From positions 1 to 16,375 of the forward strand of contig CAADSS010000042.1 in assembly GCA_900751695.1 (NCBI GenBank): a DNA stretch of 16,375 nucleotides, given 5' to 3'. This DNA is from an uncultured Collinsella sp. Its GTDB lineage: Bacteria > Actinomycetota > Coriobacteriia > Coriobacteriales > Coriobacteriaceae. This document shows positions 1 through 7,064 of the stretch, in pieces (the first letter of the stretch is position 1; each line of letters begins with the position of its first letter). The notes beneath the pieces were generated by a model. It saw nothing but the letters and a program-made list of their open reading frames with translations, searched no databases and was not told the DNA's origin. The position numbers and the translations under genes were made by a program.

Positions 1-2989
1 GCTCCTCGATGTAGTCGGCGCGGCGCTTGAGCTGCTCGTAATCCTCCATGGCAACTTGGTTAACGGGACCAAGGTTGTTGATCTGGCGCACAAGCTGGTT
101 GAGCTCGCGCTCGGCGGCGTCGCGGTCGGTGGGAGCCGGAAGCATGAGCGCTTCCTCGAGCACCGTGGTGCCATCGGCGGTAATGGCCTTAATGGCGGCC
201 TCTACCTGCACCTCGAGCTTACCACGCGCGACCTTGAACTCGTTTTGCGTGGCGGAGGCGGTATCGACCCGCTCCTTAGCGCGGGCAACCTCCGCCTTGG
301 CATCCTCGATGGTCTTCTTGAGCGAAGCGGAGTCCGCCTCCTCCAGAGAGGCCTGGTCACGCAAGCGCGCTGCCCAATCCGATGCGCGCTCCAGCAGGGC
401 CGAATAGCGCTCGTGCATGGGGTCGACGCGCAGACGCAGCAGCTCGAGTGAGCGCGAGGCCTGGCGTGTTCCGCGGATACGACGGTCGATGCCCTCAAGA
501 CGATGCTCCAGGTCGGGCACGCGACCCTTCAGCGAACGCAGGCGCTCGCTCGTCTGGGCTAGGCGAACCTTGGCGTCGGCGAGCTTGCCGGCGGCCTCGG
601 AATCGTCACGGCGAACGCGGTCGAGTTCGTCGTTGGCCTCGGCAATCTGCAAGCTCAGATCGCTTGCCTGCGCGCGGTCCTCGTCACGCGAACGGGTGAG
701 CTCATCAACCCGCGGGCGCGCAGCGCGAACGGCTTCGGAGGCCTGCTCGCGACGCTTGGAGATGCGCACGCGCTCGACCTCGGCATTGTTGGCGCTTTGC
801 TCCAAGCGGCCGATCTCGGAGAGCAGCGAGCGGCGCTCGCCCTCAAGACGGGCGATCTCGCCGGCGGCATCGTCCTCAGCGGCACGCGCTTCCTCAACGG
901 CCGCGTTGGCCTCGACGACCCGATCCGACACATGCTCAAACACAGCGGCCAAATCGGGCTCAAGCCCCTCCAGCTCGCGAATGCGACGCTTACGCTCCAG
1001 AGCACCCGACGCCTCGCCGGCATCGAGGCCCACACGCACCAGGCCGCCGCAGGCGACGCGGGCGCCATCGGGGGTCACGTAAGTCACGCCGTCAACGACC
1101 GGCGCCGAAAGCGCGGCAGAAAGATCGTCCACGACGTAATAGCCGCCGAGCAGCGCCTCGACGACGGGTCCGTAGCCTGCGCGCACGGACAGACGATCAA
1201 CCAGACGGGTACCGGAGGCGCCCACAGCGGCGGTAGAGCCGCTCACGCCGCGCGCCACCAGCAGTGCCTCGCCCGAGGCCTTATTTTGGTCCAGAGCCGC
1301 ACGACCGGCACGCTCAAGCGTGGCGGCGTCATCAAACAAAAGAGCATCGATATCGCCGGCAAGCAGCTGCTCGACCAGGCCTTCGAGCTCACGAGGAGCC
1401 TCGAGCACGTCGCCCAAACGACCCGAGACATCATCGCCCAGCGCACCCATCAGACGGCTCACGAGCGGCGAGCTGTCGGCCATGCGGGCATCGAGTTTCT
1501 TTTGGCTGGCAAGCTCCGAGCGCACCTCGGATAACTTGTTGCGTGCCTCGCTCTCGCGGGCACGCAGGTCCTTCAGGGCCGCGCGTGCCGTCTCGGTGGC
1601 CTCACGCGCATCAACCTGAGCCTGGCGCGCTTCCTCAAGAGCGCCCTCAAGCTCCTCGGCGCGGTTGCGACGGCTCTCGAGCGAGGCCGTGACCTCCTCG
1701 AGCTGCTCGTCAATCTGCTCCAGGCGCGAGGCATACATGTTGTCCTCGACCTCGGCATTGCTCAAGGAATCCTTCACCTTGGCGAGCTCAAGCGCGGCGT
1801 TATCAGCCACACGCTGCACATCGCGCTGCTCACGCGTAAGCTGCGAAATCTGATTGTCGAGCGCCACGCGCCGCTCGTGGAGCTCAGCGGCGGCAGGACC
1901 AGCGGCGTCAACGTCCTCCTGGGCCTGCATATGCGCACCGGTCACTTCCTCAAGCTGCGCACGCGCGTCCTCGAGCTCCTCGACCACGCGACGACGCTGA
2001 TGCTCGGAGCTCGAAATCTGACCGCGCATGTCAGACAGGCGCGACACCATGTTGTGGCCCTTTTCCTCGAGCAGGCGCATGTCGGAGTTAATGCGGCCGA
2101 CCACATCTTGCATATGACGGCGTTGCTCGCCCAGGTCGCCCACAAACAGGCCCTTTTCCTCAAGCATAACCTGGAGCTTCTCGAGCTCGCGCTCCTTTTC
2201 GCTCATGCGGTACTGCGCAAGCTCCAGCTCGGCAGCACCTTCCTTGGAGCGGCTCTCCAGGTCGTTCCACTGCGACTGCAGCGAACGAAGCTCATCGACA
2301 GCCAGCATCTGCGTAAGCTCGTTCGCGCGCGAGGACAGCTCTTTGTACTTGCGCGCGCGATCGACCTGACGCTCCAGCGGTCGCAGCTGACGGGCGATTT
2401 CCTTATTGATGTCGCGGGCACGCGTCAGGTGCTCGTCCATCGACTTAATCTTTTTGAGAGCACGCTCCTTGCGGCGCTTGTGCTTGGAAATGCCGGCGGC
2501 CTCCTCGATGAGGGCGCGACGCTCCTCGGGGCGGCTCTGCAAAATGGCGTCGAGCTTGCCCTGGCTGATGATGGAATGCGTATCCTTGCCCAGGCCCGAA
2601 TCGTGCAGGATGTCCTGAATGTCCATCAGGCGGCACGGACTCGAGTTGATGAGGTACTCGCTTTCGCCCGAGCGATACATGCGACGGGTGATGGCGACCT
2701 CGTCAAAGTCGACGGGCAACATATGGTCCGAGTTATCGAGCACCAGCGTGACCTCGGCGACACCCACCGGCTTGCGCGCCGACGAGCCCGAGAAGATGAC
2801 ATCCTCCATGGCCTGGCCGCGCAGCTGCTTGGCGCTCTGCTCGCCCAGGACCCACAGAATCGAGTCAGAGATGTTCGATTTTCCCGAGCCGTTTGGACCG
2901 ACGATGACGGTCAGGCCTGGCTCAAACGTCATATGGGCGCGGTCGGCAAACGACTTGAACCCTTTGAGCGTGAGGGACTTGAGATACAC
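1..2989 (-). CDS. smc: Chromosome partition protein SMC (C-terminal end missing at window edge)
   Basis: SMC is the long coiled-coil ATPase of the condensin-like complex (with ScpA and ScpB) that compacts and segregates the chromosome. The protein opens MYLKSLTLKGFKSFADRA, the usual SMC N-terminus, with Walker A GPNGSGKSN at residues 31-39. The conserved QGKLDAILQSRPEERR and EEAAG segment follows near residue 150. A long Glu/Arg/Ala-rich coiled coil comes next, then a hinge at about residues 515-650 (ending near YVTPDGARVACGGLV), then the returning coil. 996 codons are visible against about 1,180 in typical bacterial SMCs, so the signature motif and Walker B lie beyond position 1. The start is GTG at 2987-2989, preceded by GCGAGGA; it gives the conserved MYLK start. 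It begins 10 bp after the rnc stop, so the two are probably cotranscribed. Family identity is certain. Confidence 0.97.
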   Translation of the reverse strand, partial: MYLKSLTLKGFKSFADRAHMTFEPGLTVIVGPNGSGKSNISDSILWVLGEQSAKQLRGQAMEDVIFSGSSARKPVGVAEVTLVLDNSDHMLPVDFDEVAITRRMYRSGESEYLINSSPCRLMDIQDILHDSGLGKDTHSIISQGKLDAILQSRPEERRALIEEAAGISKHKRRKERALKKIKSMDEHLTRARDINKEIARQLRPLERQVDRARKYKELSSRANELTQMLAVDELRSLQSQWNDLESRSKEGAAELELAQYRMSEKERELEKLQVMLEEKGLFVGDLGEQRRHMQDVVGRINSDMRLLEEKGHNMVSRLSDMRGQISSSEHQRRRVVEELEDARAQLEEVTGAHMQAQEDVDAAGPAAAELHERRVALDNQISQLTREQRDVQRVADNAALELAKVKDSLSNAEVEDNMYASRLEQIDEQLEEVTASLESRRNRAEELEGALEEARQAQVDAREATETARAALKDLRARESEARNKLSEVRSELASQKKLDARMADSSPLVSRLMGALGDDVSGRLGDVLEAPRELEGLVEQLLAGDIDALLFDDAATLERAGRAALDQNKASGEALLVARGVSGSTAAVGASGTRLVDRLSVRAGYGPVVEALLGGYYVVDDLSAALSAPVVDGVTYVTPDGARVACGGLVRVGLDAGEASGALERKRRIRELEGLEPDLAAVFEHVSDRVVEANAAVEEARAAEDDAAGEIARLEGERRSLLSEIGRLEQSANNAEVERVRISKRREQASEAVRAARPRVDELTRSRDEDRAQASDLSLQIAEANDELDRVRRDDSEAAGKLADAKVRLAQTSERLRSLKGRVPDLEHRLEGIDRRIRGTRQASRSLELLRLRVDPMHERYSALLERASDWAARLRDQASLEEADSASLKKTIEDAKAEVARAKERVDTASATQNEFKVARGKLEVQVEAAIKAITADGTTVLEEALMLPAPTDRDAAERELNQLVRQINNLGPVNQVAMEDYEQLKRRADYIEE

Positions 2990-2999
2990 GGTTCCTCGC

Positions 3000-3725
3000 T
3001 TACACGTGCTTCTTGTTCAGAATCACGCCGTTGGTGGTGTAACCCATGCGGTCGAGCGCTTCGAGCGCGGCAGCTCCCTCGGCTTCCTTCTTTGAGGAGC
3101 CGGAGCCGCGACCCTGGCGAATACCATCGATCAAAACCACAGCGGTAAAGGTGGGCGCATGCGCCGGGCCCTCGGAGCCAACGAGCTTGTACGCCGGAGG
3201 TTCGTGACCGTCGGCTTGCACGCACTCCTGCAAAAACGACTTGGGGTTCGCAGGATGCTCGGCACGCTCGGAAGCCAAATGCGGCTTAAGCGTACGGTGA
3301 ATGAACTCCGCCGCAACGTCCCAGCCGGCATCCAGGTACAGCGCGCCCACGAGCGACTCATAGACGTTCTCGAGGGCCGAATGCAGGCCGCGCGCACCGG
3401 TACCGGTCTCGGAGGCACCAAAGATGATGATGTCGTCGATGCCCAGCTCGTGAGAAACCTCGGACAGCGTAGCGCCCGAGACAAGCGACACCTTCAAGCG
3501 CGTGAGCTTGCCCTCGTCAAACTCCGGATAGGACTCAAACAGGGAGCGTGCGACCACAGCGCCCAAAATGGAATCGCCCAAGAACTCAAGGCGCTCATAG
3601 CTGGCAGAAACCGGCTGGCCCTCGACTGCCGAGGGATGCGTAAGCGCCGCGCGCAGCAGCACCTTATTGTTGAACTCGTGGCCCAGGATTTCCTGGGCGC
3701 GCGTAAGTCGGTCGGATAAAGCCAA
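3000..3725 (-). CDS. rnc: Ribonuclease III
   Basis: RNase III cleaves double-stranded RNA in rRNA precursors and some mRNAs. The 241-residue product has the family signature ERLEFLGDS at residues 44-52, supplying acidic ligands E44, E47 and D51. The second metal-site segment ENVYESLVGALYLD lies at 119-132. A C-terminal double-stranded-RNA-binding domain covers about 162-228 (PKSFLQE ... GSGSSKKEAEGAAA). Length is normal. In the second metal site the position equivalent to E. coli D114 is Asn (N120), while the key Glu (E123) is kept. The start is TTG at 3723-3725: it gives the usual N-terminal length, and a perfect AAGGAGG sits 8 nt upstream inside the end of acpP. Only 3 bp separate it from the acpP stop, so translation is probably coupled to ACP. 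smc follows after 10 bp. Confidence 0.96.
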   Translation of the reverse strand: MALSDRLTRAQEILGHEFNNKVLLRAALTHPSAVEGQPVSASYERLEFLGDSILGAVVARSLFESYPEFDEGKLTRLKVSLVSGATLSEVSHELGIDDIIIFGASETGTGARGLHSALENVYESLVGALYLDAGWDVAAEFIHRTLKPHLASERAEHPANPKSFLQECVQADGHEPPAYKLVGSEGPAHAPTFTAVVLIDGIRQGRGSGSSKKEAEGAAALEALDRMGYTTNGVILNKKHV

Positions 3726-3728
3726 GAC

Positions 3729-3971
3729 TTAAGCCTCCTTGGCAGCTTCGATAGCGTCGACGGCGTCGGCGACAGAGTTGAGCGAGAGCAGGGTCTCGTC
3801 ATCGATCTCGAGGTTGAACTCGTCCTCGATAGCCGTAACCAGCTGCAGGCGCTCGAGCGAGTTGGCATCGAGGTCGTCAAAGGTGGTCTCCTCGCTAATT
3901 TCGGCAACATCGACGCCCAGAACGTCAGCAGCGACCTCGGCGATCTTGTCGAAGATTTCGGAGCGGTCCAT
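3729..3971 (-). CDS. acpP: Acyl carrier protein
   Basis: ACP is the small acidic cytoplasmic carrier that holds growing acyl chains on a 4'-phosphopantetheine arm for type II fatty acid synthesis and for PlsX. The 80-residue product is strongly acidic. It has the four-helix ACP pattern, with the phosphopantetheine serine at S38 in LDANSLERLQL. The usual motif is Asp-Ser-Leu; here the residue before the serine is Asn (N37). Helix II follows as LVTAIEDEFNLEI, as expected. The ATG at 3969-3971 gives normal ACP length, with AGGAAG a few bases upstream. The open frame continues upstream to 4208, but that extension overlaps plsX and has no ACP similarity. plsX lies 124 bp upstream and rnc 3 bp downstream. 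Confidence 0.95.
   Translation of the reverse strand: MDRSEIFDKIAEVAADVLGVDVAEISEETTFDDLDANSLERLQLVTAIEDEFNLEIDDETLLSLNSVADAVDAIEAAKEA
3734..3740 (-). promoter_or_regulatory. Shine-Dalgarno site deciding the TTG start of rnc
   Basis: The sequence AAGGAGG on the minus strand encodes the Lys-Glu-Ala end of ACP and also serves as the ribosome binding site for rnc, 8 nt before its TTG codon. It is the main reason to accept the TTG start. It suggests ribosomes finishing acpP can re-initiate on rnc. Confidence 0.8.
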
Positions 3972-4007
3972 AGCGCTTCCTCTCATAGTGCATGAATACC
4001 AAAAGAA

Positions 4008-4029
4008 TGGTACCGCCCGGGCGGTACCA
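4008..4029. promoter_or_regulatory. 22-bp perfect palindrome in the acpP leader (operator or hairpin)
   Basis: The half-site TGGTACCGCCC is followed directly by its exact reverse complement, with no spacer. It lies between the plsX stop and the acpP start. A candidate -10 hexamer (TAGAAT, 4043-4048) sits just upstream on the minus strand, so the palindrome would fall about 7-30 nt after the start of transcription. That position suits an operator. As RNA it could fold as a 9-bp stem with a CCGG loop. It is followed by ATTCTTTTGG, a mediocre U-tract, so a weak terminator for plsX transcripts is the alternative. Which one applies is not decidable from sequence alone. Confidence 0.55.
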
Positions 4030-4042
4030 AGACACGGTTCTG

Positions 4043-4048
4043 ATTCTA
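4043..4048 (-). promoter_or_regulatory. Candidate -10 element of an acpP promoter
   Basis: TAGAAT on the minus strand matches five of six positions of the TATAAT consensus and lies about 70 bp upstream of the acpP start codon in the only sizeable gap of the plsX-acpP-rnc-smc cluster. No good -35 hexamer is visible at 16-18 bp, so the call is tentative. Confidence 0.35.
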
Positions 4049-4095
4049 CCCCACGACGTGCACCGCGAAGCACATAACAGCGCTCTAACTCGCTC

Positions 4096-5115
4096 TTATA
4101 AAACGATACCGTCCATAGAGTTGGCGACATTCTCGACCAGCCCGGCGCGCACGGCTTCGGCCGCCGCGAGCGTACCGTTTTTGACAGCCTCGACCGAGGT
4201 GGCACCATGGCCGATCAGGACCACGCCGCGCAGGCCCAAAAGAATCGCGCCGCCCTTGGCGTCGCCCGAAAGTTTGGCTTTAATCTCGCGCATCTGCTTT
4301 TTGATGAGCAGCGCGGCAATCTTGGTGCCGAGCGAAGACATAAAGACACCCTTGAGCTCCTGCAGCAAAAACTTGGCAGCGCCCTCGGTGGCCTTGAGCG
4401 CAATATTGCCCGACATACCATCGGCAACGACGACATCGAAGTTGCCTGAGGTGAGGTCGGTGCCCTCGCAGTTACCAACAAAGCCGGGAACGGCGGCCTT
4501 CATAGCAGGGAAACAGGCCTTGGTAAAGTTAGAACCCTTCTCGTCCTCGGTGCCGTTGGCAAGCAGGCCCACGCGAGGATGCTCGATGCCCAGGACGACG
4601 CGGGCATAGGCGCTGCCCATCTGGGCAAAACGCACCATATCGTCAACCTCGACATCGGGGTTGGCACCCATGTCGCACAGCACCGTCAGACCGCCGGCGC
4701 GATTGGGCAGCGCATTGGTCAGACAGGGGCGCACCGGCTGCTTCTTGCCTTCGGCCTGATACCTAAACGGCGTCACGTAGGCGGTGGCAGCGGCGGTCAT
4801 GGCACCGGTCGAGCCGGCGGAGAAGAACGCATCCGCGTTGCCCTTCTTAATGGCGCGGCAAGAAAGCACGATCGACGACTTACGCTTGGTCATCACGGCG
4901 CGAATGGGATCGTCATCCATGGCGATAACGTCAGGTGCCTCAAGGGCCTCAACACGTGCATGGGAAGCTGCAAAGGGATTGACGATTTCGGCCGGGCCAG
5001 CCGCCAAGACCTCGATATCGGGATCGGCGGCAAGCGCAGCCTCGATACCATCGAGAACAACCTGAGGTTTCTCATCTCCGCCCACAACGTCTACACAAAC
5101 GCGAACGTTACTCAT
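4096..5115 (-). CDS. plsX: Phosphate acyltransferase PlsX
   Basis: PlsX is a peripheral membrane enzyme that converts acyl-ACP plus phosphate to acyl-phosphate, the acyl donor for PlsY in phospholipid synthesis; it also works in reverse. The 339-residue product has normal length and PlsX landmarks: VDVVGGDEKPQVVLDGI near the start, FFSAGSTGAMTAAA, LCDMGANPD, LLANGTEDEKGS and VADGMSGNIALKATEG. The N-terminal motif is usually AMGGD; here it reads VVGGD. I chose the second of two in-frame ATGs (5113-5115), because GGAG lies 7 nt before it but only 1 nt before the first (5119-5121). rpmF ends 87 bp upstream, with an intrinsic terminator in between. acpP follows 124 bp downstream. Confidence 0.96.
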   Translation of the reverse strand: MSNVRVCVDVVGGDEKPQVVLDGIEAALAADPDIEVLAAGPAEIVNPFAASHARVEALEAPDVIAMDDDPIRAVMTKRKSSIVLSCRAIKKGNADAFFSAGSTGAMTAAATAYVTPFRYQAEGKKQPVRPCLTNALPNRAGGLTVLCDMGANPDVEVDDMVRFAQMGSAYARVVLGIEHPRVGLLANGTEDEKGSNFTKACFPAMKAAVPGFVGNCEGTDLTSGNFDVVVADGMSGNIALKATEGAAKFLLQELKGVFMSSLGTKIAALLIKKQMREIKAKLSGDAKGGAILLGLRGVVLIGHGATSVEAVKNGTLAAAEAVRAGLVENVANSMDGIVL

Positions 5116-5132
5116 ATACATGCTCCTTATAC

Positions 5133-5162
5133 AAAAATGGCCGACTCATTGAGCCGGCCATT
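5133..5162 (-). terminator. Intrinsic terminator between rpmF and plsX
   Basis: On the minus strand a 12-bp stem (AATGGCCGGCTC against GAGTCGGCCATT, one G-U pair) with an AAT loop occupies 5136-5162 and is followed by a run of five T. It lies after the rpmF stop and ends about 15 nt before the plsX Shine-Dalgarno site. It probably terminates part of the transcription from the DUF177-rpmF unit and sets the plsX level by read-through. Confidence 0.75.
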
Positions 5163-5202
5163 GTGGTTCCATTTGGAACGGCATCGCATCCAGAGTATAC
5201 CG

Positions 5203-5382
5203 TTACTCGGTAAGGATAACCTCGCGGTCCTTGTAGAAACCGCAGCTGGGGCACACGTGGTGCGGAAGCTTGACAGCGCCGCAACGGGGGCACGTGGACT
5301 GAGCCGCAGCCGAGATCTTCATGTTGGCGGAACGACGGGTGTGAGTGCGGATACGACCCTGCTTTTGTTTAGGTACGGGCAT
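5203..5382 (-). CDS. rpmF: 50S ribosomal protein L32
   Basis: L32 is a small structural protein of the large ribosomal subunit. The 59-residue product begins MPVPKQKQGRIRTHTRRS, the typical basic L32 N-terminus, and carries the zinc ribbon CPRC ... CPSC (C31, C34, C44, C47), so this is the zinc-binding form rather than the cysteine-free form. The ATG at 5380-5382 is preceded by GGAAGG at good spacing. DUF177 lies 64 bp upstream, the usual partner; plsX follows after a terminator. Confidence 0.97.
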   Translation of the reverse strand: MPVPKQKQGRIRTHTRRSANMKISAAAQSTCPRCGAVKLPHHVCPSCGFYKDREVILTE

Positions 5383-5446
5383 AGTGACCTTCCTTATGAA
5401 CTATCCAGTGTGGCGATTACGCGCAAGTAGCGATACTACCACAGTT

Positions 5447-6001
5447 TTACTCATCAAGCTTGAGATTCTTCAATGCTGCAAATGGATTTTCCGTGGCAGC
5501 GGCCCATTCCGCCTCTGCCTGGGCGGCGCAATCGCATTGCTCGACGTTGAGATTGCAACCGCATGTGGGGCACAGACCACGGCAATCGGGCTTGCAGAGC
5601 ACCACAAACGGCGTGTCCATAACGACCGCGTCATTGATGGGCTCGCCCAGATCGACGATGCGGTCCTCACCCAGGAGCTCGTAGCCGTCCTCGTAGGCCT
5701 CGGGATCCTCGGGCTCCTCAAAGAGGTAGAACTCCTCGATCTCGCCGGCGATATCAAACGAGGCGGGCTCCAGGCAACGGTCGCACTCGCCGGTGGCGTG
5801 CGCGCGGACCATGCCCGTGAGCAAGACACCGGTACCGGCATTGGTAAAGACAACGTCGTAGTCGATGCCGTCCTGAAGCTGGTACTCCTTCTCGCCCACC
5901 GTGTAGGTGGCGACATCGACCTTACCGGTCAGCGGATACGAATCTCCAGGAAACTCGAGCTGCTCGGAAAGATCGACGGTAACGCTCGGAAACTCAGCCA
6001 T
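5447..6001 (-). CDS. DUF177/YceD family protein
   Basis: The DUF177 (YceD) family is nearly always encoded just before rpmF; in plants and E. coli members have been linked to large-subunit rRNA maturation. The 184-residue product has the family's N-terminal beta-rich part, a CDRC pair (C73, C76) inside GECDRCLEP, an acidic middle (FEEPEDPEAYEDGYE) and the conserved CKPDCRGLCPTCGCNLN at about 136-152. The cysteine spacing suggests zinc binding. The frame opens 17 codons further upstream, but the ATG at 5999-6001 fits better: it gives the family's usual start and overlaps the upstream stop as TAATG, a translational-coupling arrangement. rpmF follows 64 bp downstream. Confidence 0.92.
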   Translation of the reverse strand: MAEFPSVTVDLSEQLEFPGDSYPLTGKVDVATYTVGEKEYQLQDGIDYDVVFTNAGTGVLLTGMVRAHATGECDRCLEPASFDIAGEIEEFYLFEEPEDPEAYEDGYELLGEDRIVDLGEPINDAVVMDTPFVVLCKPDCRGLCPTCGCNLNVEQCDCAAQAEAEWAAATENPFAALKNLKLDE

Positions 6002-6498
6002 TACCACTGACCATTCTGTTGGGCGGCACCCTCGTTGAGCTGCTGACGGCAACGGGTAACGGTGCCAGTCAGGCTCTTGAGGTTCTCCTCCAGGTGTGTA
6101 AAGACCTGCTCCGCGTAGTCCTCGGCAGCATAACGCGTCTCGCGCTCGTACTGCTGGGCACGATCGCGGATGTCGTCGGCCTGCTGCTGCGCAAGGCGGA
6201 CGATCTCCTGCTCACCGGCAATGGTGAGGGCCTGCTGCTGAGCGTCGGCGATGATGGAATCAGCCTGAGCGGCGGCGGAAGCCATAAGCTCCTCGCGCTC
6301 CTTAAGGATACGGCGGGATTTCTGCCACTCCTCGGGATAGCTCATGCGGATCTCGTCGAGGATATTGAAGAACACGTCGGCGTCGATGACCTTGAACTGA
6401 GCGTTCTTGCCGAAAGGCGGCTTGGCTTCCTCGATCAGCCCTTCGAGCTCATCGACCAAGCTGACGATCCTATCGCCAGGAAAATTCTCGCCCGGCAT
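6001..6498 (-). CDS. SepIVA/DivIVA-like coiled-coil protein
   Basis: This 165-residue acidic, coiled-coil protein has no enzyme motif. It has an ordered start (RIVSLVDELEGLIEEAKPPFG), then FKVIDADVFFNILDEIRMSYPEEW at about 36-58, then a long Gln/Ala/Glu-rich helix from about 60 to 140 (KEREELMASAAAQAD, QQADDIRDRAQQYERE), and a polar tail. It has no signal peptide or membrane segment. Actinobacteria carry a DivIVA-domain protein directly before DUF177; the mycobacterial one, SepIVA, acts in septation and envelope growth. I infer the same family from position and pattern. The second Met (6496-6498) is chosen because AAAGGAG lies 5 nt before it, while the Met at 6513 has none. The stop overlaps the DUF177 start by one base. 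Confidence 0.72.
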   Translation of the reverse strand: MPGENFPGDRIVSLVDELEGLIEEAKPPFGKNAQFKVIDADVFFNILDEIRMSYPEEWQKSRRILKEREELMASAAAQADSIIADAQQQALTIAGEQEIVRLAQQQADDIRDRAQQYERETRYAAEDYAEQVFTHLEENLKSLTGTVTRCRQQLNEGAAQQNGQW

Positions 6499-6533
6499 CC
6501 GGTCTCCTTTCATAGGTAACTTATCATCGTGCT

Positions 6534-6542
6534 AGTTTACCA
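6534..6542 (-). promoter_or_regulatory. Candidate extended -10 promoter for the SepIVA-like/DUF177/rpmF unit
   Basis: TGGTAAACT on the minus strand resembles an extended -10 (TGn followed by a 4/6 match to TATAAT) and sits in the 68-bp gap after coaD, about 36 bp before the start codon. A T-run (6559-6565 region) lies near the -35 position but does not resemble TTGACA. Tentative. Confidence 0.3.
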
Positions 6543-6566
6543 CATGCCACCAGGCAATAAAAAACG

Positions 6567-7064
6567 TCACGAAAAGCGATGTCTGAGCGCTTCGACCACG
6601 TTGGGCGGCACAAACGTCGATACATCGCTGCCGAGCGAGGCGATCTGGCGAACGACCGAGCTCGAGATGTAACCGTACTGCGGAGCACTCATGACAAAGA
6701 TGGACTCCAGCTCGCTATCCAAGCGATAATTGAGGTCGGCCTGCTGCAGCTCATACTCAAAGTCGGTCATGGCGCGCAGGCCCTTGACCACGGCCCCCGC
6801 CCCCTGCTCACGAGCGAAGTCGACCAAGAGGCCGGTAAAGGGCAGGACTTCGACGCCGTCGATATTACCGAGCGCCTCGCGGGCCAGCGCCACGCGCTCA
6901 TCGAGCATAAACGTGGTGCCCACACCGTTTTTACCCTGCGACTCTGCAACAGCGACGATCACACTGGGAAAGATGCGGCGGGCGCGGCGGATGACATCGA
7001 TATGGCCAAACGTGATGGGATCGAAGGTGCCCGGGACGATCACGCGGTTGATGGTGTCATTCAT
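6567..7064 (-). CDS. coaD: Phosphopantetheine adenylyltransferase
   Basis: CoaD transfers AMP from ATP to 4'-phosphopantetheine, the penultimate step of coenzyme A synthesis; CoA in turn supplies the arm carried by ACP. The 165-residue product has the nucleotidyltransferase signature GTFDPITFGH at residues 12-21, with catalytic H21. It also has the substrate loop KGLRAMTDFEYE and the C-terminal ISSSVVRQI ATP-binding motif near 132-140. Length is normal. The ATG at 7062-7064 has a perfect GGAGG 6 nt upstream and overlaps the end of rsmD by 8 bp. The rsmD-coaD pairing is common in bacteria. A 68-bp gap follows. Confidence 0.97.
   Translation of the reverse strand: MNDTINRVIVPGTFDPITFGHIDVIRRARRIFPSVIVAVAESQGKNGVGTTFMLDERVALAREALGNIDGVEVLPFTGLLVDFAREQGAGAVVKGLRAMTDFEYELQQADLNYRLDSELESIFVMSAPQYGYISSSVVRQIASLGSDVSTFVPPNVVEALRHRFS

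Noticed and set aside
3972..4208. N-terminal extension of the acpP reading frame
   Set aside because: It overlaps plsX and the palindrome region, has no ACP similarity, and the ATG at 3971 has a ribosome binding site and gives standard ACP length.
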